Below are positions 43,536-51,873 of a stretch of DNA of 64,000 bases, one piece after another. The notes below the pieces were generated by a model. The model saw nothing but the letters and a program-made list of their open reading frames with translations, searched no databases and was not told the origin of the DNA. A program made the position numbers and the translations under genes. The DNA is from Papillibacter cinnamivorans DSM 12816. GTDB lineage: Bacteria; Bacillota; Clostridia; Oscillospirales; Oscillospiraceae. Positions within the stretch are counted from its first letter, which is position 1; each line of letters starts with the position of its first letter. Location: assembly GCF_900176335.1 (NCBI RefSeq), contig NZ_FWXW01000001.1, positions 527,464 through 591,463 on the forward strand, written 5' to 3'.

Positions 43536-44081
43536 ATGCGCTTTTTGAGAAACAAAAAGGGCTTCACCCTCATAGAGCTCGTCGTCGCCATGGTGGTCTT
43601 CGCCATCCTGGGCGGCGCCGTTGCCGGCATGATTCAGTCCGGCCTCAATTCCTATGGGAAGATCAGCGACGATATATACACCGAGACCGAGGCCCGCACC
43701 GCCCTGTCCTTGATCACCGTCCAGATCCGTCAGCACGATGCCACCGATGCCATCACCGTGGATACCCCCAACAAGGTCATTCGTCTCCGCAATAACCCCG
43801 CCAGCGCAACCGATCTCTCCGGGACCGTCATCTGGTTTTCCGTCGATACCCTCTATTCCGCCCAGGTGGAGGACACCACCGCCGCCCTTCCCGGCACGGG
43901 GGACGAGGTTACCAAGTCCGTCGCCAAAATCCACGATATCACTCTCTCCCAGGGCGTAGCCCCCGGCGGGACCGCCTTTGACTATACGATAACCATCTCG
44001 TATACCGATACCGGCGCAAAGCAGCTCTCCCAGACCATCACCCAGCGCTCCGCCCCCGCCGATCCCTCTCCCACGACCTGA
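43536..44081 (+). CDS. Minor prepilin, PilW-like
   Basis: A 181-residue prepilin with leader MRFLRNKKG, cleavage before FTLIELVVAMVVFAILGGA, Glu5 present. The C-terminal domain is beta-rich with Thr/Asp repeats and ends in a Pro/Thr tail. It probably belongs to the initiation tip complex. It is followed directly by the palindromic repeat array, which separates it from pilM. Confidence 0.85.
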   Translation: MRFLRNKKGFTLIELVVAMVVFAILGGAVAGMIQSGLNSYGKISDDIYTETEARTALSLITVQIRQHDATDAITVDTPNKVIRLRNNPASATDLSGTVIWFSVDTLYSAQVEDTTAALPGTGDEVTKSVAKIHDITLSQGVAPGGTAFDYTITISYTDTGAKQLSQTITQRSAPADPSPTT

Positions 44082-44091
44082 CTCGCCCGCA

Positions 44092-44726
44092 CCTCAGTGC
44101 CCCCCTTGTTAAAGGGGGGACGGCGGGCATAGCCCGCAGGGGGGATTCCCGCACCCTAGTGCCTCCCTTGTCAAAGGGAGGTGGCACGCAGTGCCGGAGG
44201 GATTCCACCCCCGGTGCCCCCCTTGTCAAAGGGAGGTGGCACGCAGTGCCGGAGGGATTCCTCCCCCGGTGCCCGCCTTGTCTTCCCCGCCGGAACGTCC
44301 GGTTCTGACTTCGAATTTCCCGGAACTTTGTTCCGAGTGAATAGTGCCCCCCTTGTCAAAGGGGGGAAGCGGGCACAGCCCGCAGGGGGGATTCCCACAC
44401 CCAATAGTGCCTCCCTTGTCAAAGGGAGGTGGCACGCAGTGCCGGAGGGATTCCTCCCCCGGTGCCCGCCTTGTCTTCCCCGCCGGAACGTCCGGTTCTG
44501 ACTTCGAATTTCCCGGAACTTTGTTCCGAATGAATAGATACCCCCAAAGCCCCCCCTTGTCAAAGGGGGGAAGCGGGCAAAGCCCGCAGGGGGGATTCCC
44601 GCACCACCCCCAATAGTGCCTCCCTTGTCAAAGGGAGGTGGCACGCAGTGCCGGAGGGATTCCCACACCCCCAAAGCCCCCCTTGTCAAAGGGGGGAAAG
44701 CGGGCACAGCCCGCAGGGAGGATTCC
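44092..44726. repeat. Palindromic repeat array (eight units) upstream of DUF559 gene
   Basis: Eight units, each a C6/G6-type hairpin around CTTGTCAAAGG, a second hairpin, then GGGATTCC. Two unit types occur: one with GCGGGC/GCCCGC (starting near 44097, 44345, 44549, 44672) and one with GGCACGCAGTGCC (near 44160, 44214, 44406, 44615). An insertion of about 75 bp containing CCGGAACGTCCGG is present twice, near 44270 and 44463, almost identical. The last unit supplies the ribosome-binding site and spacing of the DUF559 gene. Confidence 0.85.
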
Positions 44727-45110
44727 GTGAAATATAAGCACAATCCCGGTTTAACGGCTCACGCAAAAGTCCTTCGAAAAAGCATGACGAAAGAAGAGCG
44801 CCGCCTGTGGTATGACTTCCTGAGAAATTATCCCGTGAGATTCCTGCGGCAAAAAGTGATTGGCAACCACATTGTGGATTTTTATTGCGCCAGCGCTGAG
44901 CTTGTGATTGAGCTGGACGGTTCGCAGCATTATGAGAAAACCGGATTGTTGCAGGATAAACTCAGAACCGAACAGCTCGAAGAATATGGCTTGACCGTTG
45001 TTAGAATACAAAACAATGAGATTTTGAGCAATTTTGCCGGCGTATGCGAACAGATCGATAACTTGGTGAAAAAATCCCCCCGTCAGGCTGCGCCTGCCGC
45101 CTCCCTTTAA
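44727..45110 (+). CDS. DUF559 (VSR-like) endonuclease-domain protein
   Basis: A 127-residue protein of the PD-(D/E)XK/VSR-like DUF559 family. LRKSMTKEERRLWYDFLRNY is followed by RFLRQKVIGNHIVDFYC, with the metal-binding Asp, and AELVIELDGSQHYE, with the second acidic site. The GTG start at 44727 uses a GGGAGG that belongs to the last repeat unit. The C-terminal residues SPRQAAPAASL are encoded by another repeat-like segment (45075-45112). So gene and repeats form one unit, inserted between two pilus genes. Repeat mobilisation or maintenance by this protein is inference; no transposase is present. Confidence 0.83.
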   Translation: MKYKHNPGLTAHAKVLRKSMTKEERRLWYDFLRNYPVRFLRQKVIGNHIVDFYCASAELVIELDGSQHYEKTGLLQDKLRTEQLEEYGLTVVRIQNNEILSNFAGVCEQIDNLVKKSPRQAAPAASL

Positions 45111-45223
45111 CAGGGGCAGGCAAAGGATAGATCCCGCCTGTTGGGGCCTCTTCTCCGCTTGTGTAGTAATATTTTACATAGGATACCCAAAAAAGATAAA
45201 GAAACATGTTTGGAGGCTTGTGA

Positions 45224-46249
45224 ATGGGACGTAAGGTGCTTGGTCTGGAGGTAACCCCCAGGACGGTCAAGATCGCCCTGGTGCAGAACGGTTACCATCC
45301 GGAGCTTCAAAGCTGCAGCATCTTCAATATCTCGGCGAACATCGGCGGCAATACGCTCTCCGACGACGAAAAGGATTTAAGTACGATAGCCCTTGCCATC
45401 AAGGAAACCACGGCGAAAAATAAGCTCCTCTCCCGGGGAGTGGATTCCGTCGCCCTCTGCGTCAACAATCCGCAGACCGTCGTCCGCCCCATTTCTCTGC
45501 CCGTTCTTCCCGACGCCGAGCTGAACGCCGCGGTGGAGTTCGAACTCTCCCAGAGCTTTCCCGGCCTGGGCAAGACCCATGTGATTTCCTTCAAGGAGTA
45601 CAGCCGCAGCAAGGATAAGATTTTCGGGATCGTCTCCTTCTCCCCCCGGAAATCTTTGGAACCCTACCGCAGGCTTCTGGAAATCCTGGAATACAAGCGC
45701 TCCTACATAGACGTCATGGCCAATTCCGAGGCCAAGGCTTATGCCTCCTTCGTCGGCCCCGCCAAGAGCGACCGGGTCTGCTTCCTCTGCGATATAGACA
45801 GCAGCAGCACCCAGTTTACCATCTTAAAGCGCCGTGAAGTGCTTCACAGCCGCCAGATTACCGAAGGAGTGGGTTCTCTGAAGGAGATCTTCCGCGATAC
45901 CATGGGTATCAAGGCCTCCGAGTACGAGCAGCTCGCCCTGGAAGATCTTCAGGCCATGGATATCCCTGAGTCCGAGCTGAGCGCCATCTCCCGCGCCGCT
46001 TACTCCCCCATCGTGGAGCAGCTCCAGCAGACCATTGAGTTTTACAATCAGGACTCCGGCGGGCTCTTTCCCGTCGCCGAGGTGCTTCTCATCGGAGGCG
46101 GAAGTATATTCCCCAAGCTGGACGACTATTTCTCGTCCGCCCTGGGGATCCCCGCCGCCCAGGTCTCCCCCCTGAACAACGTCAGGGCCGACCGGATCAC
46201 CTTTGTGAGGTCCTTCTCAGCCATCGGCGCCGCCGTCAGGGAGGATTGA
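45224..46249 (+). CDS. pilM: Type IV pilus assembly protein PilM
   Basis: A 341-residue actin-like cytoplasmic ATPase-fold protein that binds the PilN N-terminus. The N-terminal LGLEVTPRTVKIALVQ phosphate loop, VCFLCDIDSSSTQFTIL (second phosphate loop) and VLLIGGGSIFPKLDDYF (adenosine site) are conserved. It starts at 45224 after GGAGG and lies 3 bp before pilN. Confidence 0.9.
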   Translation: MGRKVLGLEVTPRTVKIALVQNGYHPELQSCSIFNISANIGGNTLSDDEKDLSTIALAIKETTAKNKLLSRGVDSVALCVNNPQTVVRPISLPVLPDAELNAAVEFELSQSFPGLGKTHVISFKEYSRSKDKIFGIVSFSPRKSLEPYRRLLEILEYKRSYIDVMANSEAKAYASFVGPAKSDRVCFLCDIDSSSTQFTILKRREVLHSRQITEGVGSLKEIFRDTMGIKASEYEQLALEDLQAMDIPESELSAISRAAYSPIVEQLQQTIEFYNQDSGGLFPVAEVLLIGGGSIFPKLDDYFSSALGIPAAQVSPLNNVRADRITFVRSFSAIGAAVRED

Positions 46250-46252
46250 GCC

Positions 46253-46819
46253 ATGAAAGATATAAACCTTCTGCAGGGCTTTAAAAGCGAAAAAAAGCAG
46301 GACCTGAGCAAAATCCGCCGCCGCCTGGTCACCCTTTTGATCGTCGTCGTGGTGGTTCTTGCCGCCGGCTTCGGCGGGCTGAAGTTCGCCGCCGGCTACT
46401 TCGACGGAAAGACGGAGGATTTGAAGGCCGAGGCCGCCAATTACTCAGCGGTTTCCCAGGTCAAGGCCTCCCTCAACCAGAAAAAAGCGGAGATCGCGGG
46501 TCTGGAGGATACTTTGAAGACCGCCTCCGGCACCAGCTACGTGGACACCGATTTCTTCTGGACCCTCAGCTCCGTTCTCAATGAAAACACCTTCTTTTCC
46601 ACCCTTGCCATAGACGAAAACGGGATCGTCAGCATAAATGGAAAATCCGCCACCCGGGACGACATTACATATTTTATGTATAACCTGAAAAAGACCGGCC
46701 TCTTCTCCGACGTCTCCGTGAACATGGTGAATACGGAAAAGCAGGAGGAAGCCGGCGGGGCGGACACCTATGACTTCACCATCAACGCGACCCTGAAGGG
46801 AGGTGTTGACGGTGAGTAA
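46253..46819 (+). CDS. pilN: Type IV pilus assembly protein PilN
   Basis: A 188-residue bitopic membrane protein. The short N-terminus starts MKDINLLQG, the INL motif that docks into PilM. One membrane helix follows (about 25-45), then a coiled coil and a small ferredoxin-like domain. It overlaps the next gene, pilO. Confidence 0.88.
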   Translation: MKDINLLQGFKSEKKQDLSKIRRRLVTLLIVVVVVLAAGFGGLKFAAGYFDGKTEDLKAEAANYSAVSQVKASLNQKKAEIAGLEDTLKTASGTSYVDTDFFWTLSSVLNENTFFSTLAIDENGIVSINGKSATRDDITYFMYNLKKTGLFSDVSVNMVNTEKQEEAGGADTYDFTINATLKGGVDGE

Positions 46820-47978
46820 GATGAAAGTCAGCTATTCCCCGTCGAAAAACGAGTTCATCCTTCTCATGTGCCTGCTCATCGTGGTCATTGCCGCTCTGGC
46901 GATCAACTATCTGATTCTTCCGGAATACGCCAATCTCACCGACAGCATGCAGCGGTATGATAACCAGCAGACGCTGGTGGAAAATCTCCGCAATGAATAC
47001 GCCAAGCTGGATTCCTACAAGGAAGAGGACTCTAAGCTGGCCTCCGATCTGGAGAGCCTGCGCAAGGTCCTTCCCGACTATCTCTCCGAGGAGGAGATTC
47101 TCGCCTCTTTGGATGACAATGCCGTCTCCAGCGGTCTGGACGTCCTTGGCATTACCTTCAGCGGGGTTACCACCGATACCCAGGATGCTTTCACGGCGAG
47201 CCTGAAGCTCTCTACCGCCGTCTCAGACGGAACAACGACCGGGAGCTCCTCCGGCTCCTCCGGCTATGTCCAGTCCGAGAAGATCAATATCAGCTATACG
47301 GGAAGCTATGACAAGCTCATTGCCTTCCTTTCCGCCTTTGAATCCCAGACCCGTCAGGTCTATTTCCGCTCTTCCACCATGTCCCGCACCGAGGATGGGG
47401 AGTTGAACGGCTCCCTTACCATGCTGGTCTTCAGCAATATGGACTCGGCCCCCGTAGCGAACGACCCCAATTATCCCGGCTATGATTACGATGCCCCCGC
47501 CGCCCCCGGAAAAGCAGATCCCTTCGCCGCCTTTTCGGGCTATGAGGGCGTCACCGCCGGCACATCCGCGACTCTTTCCACGCCGGATTTCTATGTGATT
47601 CTAAATACTTACGACGATAATTCCGATAAAATATTGATGGGCAAATATCCTGTTTCCAGCGCCCAGATCACGTCGGACGACAATCAGAACGTCACCGCGA
47701 CCCTCACTCTGACGAAGTCGGGCTCCAAGTGCAGCTATAAGTACACTCTGGGCTCGGAGTCCTATTCCGGCTCCTTCACCCTCGCGGATACGGACACCGT
47801 CATTGACGTCAGCGTCCTCTCCCGGGCCCGGAAGAGCTCCCTGGACAGCGTGGGCCTCACACTGAACGTTCAGAACGGCTCCGGCCTTCCCGTGGTGGTC
47901 ACCGTCAAAAACGACGACGCCTCCAATCCCCGCTTCCACCTCGGCACCACTTCCGGCAGCGTTCAGGTGGTAAAATAA
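46812..47978 (+). CDS. PilO-like assembly protein with extra C-terminal domain
   Basis: A 388-residue protein. One membrane helix (about 14-34), a coiled coil (about 40-80) and a PilO-like ferredoxin-type domain (about 90-215) match PilO. A further 170 residues, beta-rich and Ser/Thr-rich, follow (from about 235), with GYEGVTAGTSATLSTPDFYV and a final VKNDDASNPRFHLG. Typical PilO has about 200 residues. The extra part may take the place of PilP, for which no gene is seen. The GTG at 46812 was chosen because GGGAGG lies 8 nt upstream. Confidence 0.8.
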   Translation: MSKMKVSYSPSKNEFILLMCLLIVVIAALAINYLILPEYANLTDSMQRYDNQQTLVENLRNEYAKLDSYKEEDSKLASDLESLRKVLPDYLSEEEILASLDDNAVSSGLDVLGITFSGVTTDTQDAFTASLKLSTAVSDGTTTGSSSGSSGYVQSEKINISYTGSYDKLIAFLSAFESQTRQVYFRSSTMSRTEDGELNGSLTMLVFSNMDSAPVANDPNYPGYDYDAPAAPGKADPFAAFSGYEGVTAGTSATLSTPDFYVILNTYDDNSDKILMGKYPVSSAQITSDDNQNVTATLTLTKSGSKCSYKYTLGSESYSGSFTLADTDTVIDVSVLSRARKSSLDSVGLTLNVQNGSGLPVVVTVKNDDASNPRFHLGTTSGSVQVVK

Positions 47979-48041
47979 CTCCTCCCCCGCATATCATACC
48001 CTGTGATAAATATTATCCGTCTTTTGTCCCTGTACCGTTCC

Positions 48042-48440
48042 CAACCGCCCCGTAGGGCGGAGGGGCCTTGGGGGGAACTGGTTCCCCCGTTAATCTGGCA
48101 TCTGCCGAATCCCACCCATATACCCTTAGGGCCTGTGCGCCCCAAGGGCGCACAGGCCCTAAAAGATAGGATTCCCCCTCCCTGGGGAGGGGGTCAGGGG
48201 GTAGGGCAAATATAATCAACCCTTCCTTATTCTCTCCGTACAGCAAAGACTTCAATAAAAGAATAACCATACCCTGGGGCGGAGAGGGGTGAGGGAGAAC
48301 GGGTTTCCCCATTACTCCATCTCTTATAAAAAACCGCCTTATATACCCTGGGGCTGTTGCGCCCGCAGGGCGCAACAGCCCCAAAACAAGATTCCCCCTC
48401 CCTGGGGAGGGGCAGGGGTGGGGAATAAACAAATTATCCC
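48042..48440. repeat. Tandem pair of structured repeats inside the pilus locus
   Basis: Two copies of an element of roughly 200 bp. Each has ATATACCCT, a perfect 15-bp hairpin (AGGGCCTGTGCGCCC at 48128-48160; GGGGCTGTTGCGCCC at 48350-48382), then ATTCCCCCTCCCTGGGGAGG and a tail ending CCTTCCTTATTC. The two hairpins differ in sequence but both pair perfectly. No gene fits in 47979-48500. Confidence 0.8.
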
Positions 48441-48500
48441 TTCCTTATTCCATCGCAAATCAAAGACAGCCATAAACCCATAACGGCGGGAGGTGGCCAA

Positions 48501-49421
48501 ATGCCGAAAAGAAAATTGAACAAAAAAGGCTTTACCCTCATGGAGGTCATGGTGGCCATCGCCATCGTCGCCATTGTTTCCGGCCCCCTTCTTCAGACCT
48601 TCATCACCTCCAACCGGGTGGGCCGCCGCAGTTATGACGTCGACAAGGCCAACGCGGCCTCTGTAAAGACCGTGGAAGCCGTCAAGGGCGACCCCACCAG
48701 CGTCAGCACTGTGAATTACAGCCACACCAGGACTTTCGATCCCAGCCTCGGAAAATATGTGAACACCTTTTCCAAGACCCAGTATTACGATGTGAACTGG
48801 GCGGGGCCTTATGACACCGATCTCGGCGGCACCTGCCCCTTCAGCGCCGTCACCACCGTAACCGGCGTGGAGGGCGACACCGACGACGTGGAGCTTTCCT
48901 ATATCAACGAGCTCGTTGTCGACTCGGGCGCTCAGAAGGGTTTGAATTACCACATTGTCGCCGAATACAGCCAGATGAGCTCCGGCACTACGTATCCCAT
49001 CCGGGTCACCACCGACGGCGTAAATTACAAGGTGGAGGCTTCCAACGGTGTACTTTCCTATGCGATTCTCAGCTCCACCAAGGGCGGCGCGACCAATATT
49101 TATCAGCAGTTTCCCGTGGAAGACTGTGTGACCACCGGGATTCCCCTCGTGGTGGACGCGGGGGACAGCGGAGGCAAATATATCTCCTTCCTGGTGGATA
49201 ACCGGACGGGCAAGGATCTGGATCTGTACATCTACGGGGATTTTGCCGAGCCCCATCTGATAACCACGAGCCTGGTTTCCGGCATCATGAACGTACATCA
49301 TATGAGTGTTTCCAGCGCTTCCCTCAGCTATGACAAGCTGGACGTCAATGTCAGGATCTATCGGGACTCCGACGGCAGCGAAATCACCGATTACACCACC
49401 ATGATCTATCTGGCCGGTTAG
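48501..49421 (+). CDS. Large prepilin-like protein (PilV/PilW-like)
   Basis: A 306-residue protein with leader MPKRKLNKKG and helix FTLMEVMVAIAIVAIVSG carrying Glu5. The rest is a long beta-rich exported domain without recognised motifs. Larger than ordinary minor pilins; probably part of the pilus tip. GGGAGGTGG precedes the ATG. Confidence 0.82.
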   Translation: MPKRKLNKKGFTLMEVMVAIAIVAIVSGPLLQTFITSNRVGRRSYDVDKANAASVKTVEAVKGDPTSVSTVNYSHTRTFDPSLGKYVNTFSKTQYYDVNWAGPYDTDLGGTCPFSAVTTVTGVEGDTDDVELSYINELVVDSGAQKGLNYHIVAEYSQMSSGTTYPIRVTTDGVNYKVEASNGVLSYAILSSTKGGATNIYQQFPVEDCVTTGIPLVVDAGDSGGKYISFLVDNRTGKDLDLYIYGDFAEPHLITTSLVSGIMNVHHMSVSSASLSYDKLDVNVRIYRDSDGSEITDYTTMIYLAG

Positions 49422-49449
49422 GCCGGGAAAGACCGGGAAGGAGGTGCCC

Positions 49450-51831
49450 ATGAGAAAATACCTAAATAAAAAAGGCTCTGCCTTGGTTCTGGTTATGTCC
49501 TCCCTCATCATTCTCATGGCCGTGGGCTCTGTTGTCGTCATGCTCAGCGCTGCCAACATCTCCATGAGCAGGAAATACAGCGACTGGTCCGAGGAGTACT
49601 ATTGGCTGGATTATGCCGCCCAGAGCCAATTGAGCGATCTGGATAAAAATGTCCTCATATCCGCGGACACCGTGGCGAGGTATTATCTCCAGAACAGCTA
49701 TTTCAAGTATTCCTCGGTGAGCGAATTCCCCTCCACCGTGGGCATGCCCGCCACCATGCAGGCGACTTTTCTGGGCGCCGATGCGCTCCAGGGGCTCATT
49801 AATAATGAGTACAACGCCATTTACGACGCCTATGCCTCCATTCCCGTCCCTAATGAAGATGAGGAAAAAACATACAATGAAAACATGAAGGCCTTTATCA
49901 ATGATCTCTTTGAGGTGGTCTACTATACCTACTTAAACGGGAACCTTTCCAGCCTTCCCTCCTACAGCGACACGGAGCATGACATCCATGCCGCCACCTC
50001 TCTTCAGAACAGCGGCTGGTTCCCGAACCCCGGCAGTACCGCTTATGCCTCCTTTGGCGACTTTTATGATGACATTTCCGGCACGCCCAAACTTGCCATC
50101 AAAGCCTTGGAGAATTCGGGAGATAACCGTAAGCAGGTGGACGTTATGATCACCGTCGTCCCTCCCAATTTCTCGGCGGTTCAGGAGACCCGGTATTATG
50201 CCGTCAAGGCCAATCCCCTGTACGCAAACGCCCTTTCCGTCCGCGGCAGCATCACCTTCATGGGCAACAGCACTATCCTGGGCGACGTGGTCTCCTGTAA
50301 CCAGGACTCCTCCGGAAACAGCCTGGGTCTCGGCGAAGGCAACAGCGTGGGGATTAAAACGACCAACAACGTTTCCAAAACCGTGAATATTTACGGGAAT
50401 GTGTACTCGGCGGGAGATCTGCATATCTGGACAAGCGGCAGCAGCCTGAATGTCCTGCCGTATTCAAGCAAGGATCCTCTTTTTGCCGCGAAGTTAAAGC
50501 TGAAAACCGATTACCTCTATTCCTCGGGCAACAGCTATTTCTTTGATTTTTCCGCTCCCGGGAGCGACGCTCAGCTGTATACGGAAGAATATACCGCGAC
50601 CCACGGCAATCCTTACATACCGTATATTTATAGGGACAGCGCAGGCGGAAACGTATACTGTAACAACCTTGCCATAGAGGAAACCGTGGAGGGCTCGGCG
50701 GCAACGCCCATTCTGGGCGCCGCGCTGTCCGTTTCCGGCGATCTCTGGACCCAGGACGATATTCAGAACGACGGCAGGTCCTCCTCCATCTCGGTGGGAG
50801 GAAACTATATCGGCATGCGGTCCGACGCCAACGAGGAAAACAAAGACCCCAACGGCAGCTCCGCCGTCATCAATAACGGCTATATGTACGGCAGTACCAT
50901 CGCCATCGGAGGCAGTTACGTAATTCCGGGCACCGCGTGGTACGAATTTACCGGCGACTATTATCAGACGGCGGAAAGCGCCACGGCCCGGGCCGGCGAA
51001 TACTTCGGCATCTACGAAAAGCAGCCCGTCGATATCGGGGATTCCTCCAAGATTTTCGGCGACTATCAGGACGGCACCGACCAGTATAGCATGTATGAAC
51101 ACCAATCCGGCCATACTCTTTCCAGTGACATCCTCGCCGACCGCGTCTCCCGCTTCAGGGCGGCCATGGCGGCCCTTGCGGGCCTAGGAAGCGGGATCTC
51201 CGTGAATGGGAGCGCCGCCAGCTATACTCTCGGTATTGTCAACGACGACGGGACCGTAGTGTATGACCAGTATTCCAACAACCTGATCCCCTACAAGGCG
51301 GTCAGCGGTGATGGAGGAATTCTGGATGATGTTTTCACCTCCAAGACCGAGGATTTCGGCACCAACGGCTTCGCCTTTTCCGATCTGATTGACGCTTCCA
51401 CCGGTATGGACGACTCCGTCCATGGGTTTTATTACTACTCCGGCAATGCCACCGTGGATGTGACCAGCATCACAGCCGGGATCATTTACTGCGGCGGGAA
51501 TCTGAATCTTACGGGCAACGGGACCTTCACAGGCACCGTGATCTGCGCCGGCAACCTCACCGTCAGAAACAATACGAAAGTTACCTATGACGAGTCGGTG
51601 ATTCGGGCGGTTCTGGGCTTTACCGACAGCTACACCCTGGAAAAATCCGAAAGCGGATCCTATCTGGGAAGCAGCGTCGCCCGCCGCTTCTTTTCCCCCG
51701 GCAGCTTCGTCGCCAACACCACCCTGGGCATTGAACAGACCACCATGATTTCCACCAGCGCCGGTGAACGGGACAGCGACAGTATTCAGCGCTACATCGT
51801 CAACAGCTGGAAAGAGTCCAAGGCCAGCTAG
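49450..51831 (+). CDS. PilX-like prepilin with large beta-helical domain
   Basis: A 793-residue protein. The N-terminus MRKYLNKKG|SALVLVMSSLIILMAV has a prepilin-type cleavage site but no Glu at mature position 5, as in PilX/GspK proteins that cap the assembly. A long extracellular part includes repeats of hydrophobic-Gly-Asn turns (GNSTILGDVV, GNVYSAGDLHI, GGNLNLTGNGTFTGTVICAGNLTV), suggesting a beta-helix like that in bactofilin-type or adhesin proteins. The ATG at 49450 follows GGAGG. It probably sits at the pilus tip with the VWA protein. Confidence 0.78.
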   Translation: MRKYLNKKGSALVLVMSSLIILMAVGSVVVMLSAANISMSRKYSDWSEEYYWLDYAAQSQLSDLDKNVLISADTVARYYLQNSYFKYSSVSEFPSTVGMPATMQATFLGADALQGLINNEYNAIYDAYASIPVPNEDEEKTYNENMKAFINDLFEVVYYTYLNGNLSSLPSYSDTEHDIHAATSLQNSGWFPNPGSTAYASFGDFYDDISGTPKLAIKALENSGDNRKQVDVMITVVPPNFSAVQETRYYAVKANPLYANALSVRGSITFMGNSTILGDVVSCNQDSSGNSLGLGEGNSVGIKTTNNVSKTVNIYGNVYSAGDLHIWTSGSSLNVLPYSSKDPLFAAKLKLKTDYLYSSGNSYFFDFSAPGSDAQLYTEEYTATHGNPYIPYIYRDSAGGNVYCNNLAIEETVEGSAATPILGAALSVSGDLWTQDDIQNDGRSSSISVGGNYIGMRSDANEENKDPNGSSAVINNGYMYGSTIAIGGSYVIPGTAWYEFTGDYYQTAESATARAGEYFGIYEKQPVDIGDSSKIFGDYQDGTDQYSMYEHQSGHTLSSDILADRVSRFRAAMAALAGLGSGISVNGSAASYTLGIVNDDGTVVYDQYSNNLIPYKAVSGDGGILDDVFTSKTEDFGTNGFAFSDLIDASTGMDDSVHGFYYYSGNATVDVTSITAGIIYCGGNLNLTGNGTFTGTVICAGNLTVRNNTKVTYDESVIRAVLGFTDSYTLEKSESGSYLGSSVARRFFSPGSFVANTTLGIEQTTMISTSAGERDSDSIQRYIVNSWKESKAS

Positions 51832-51873
51832 GAAACATACGGCTTACCATGGGTTTTGAAAAGAGGTATTGAA

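Noticed and set aside
44092..44726. CRISPR-like array
   Set aside because: Units are contiguous palindromes of two types without unique spacers of fixed length, and no cas gene is present.
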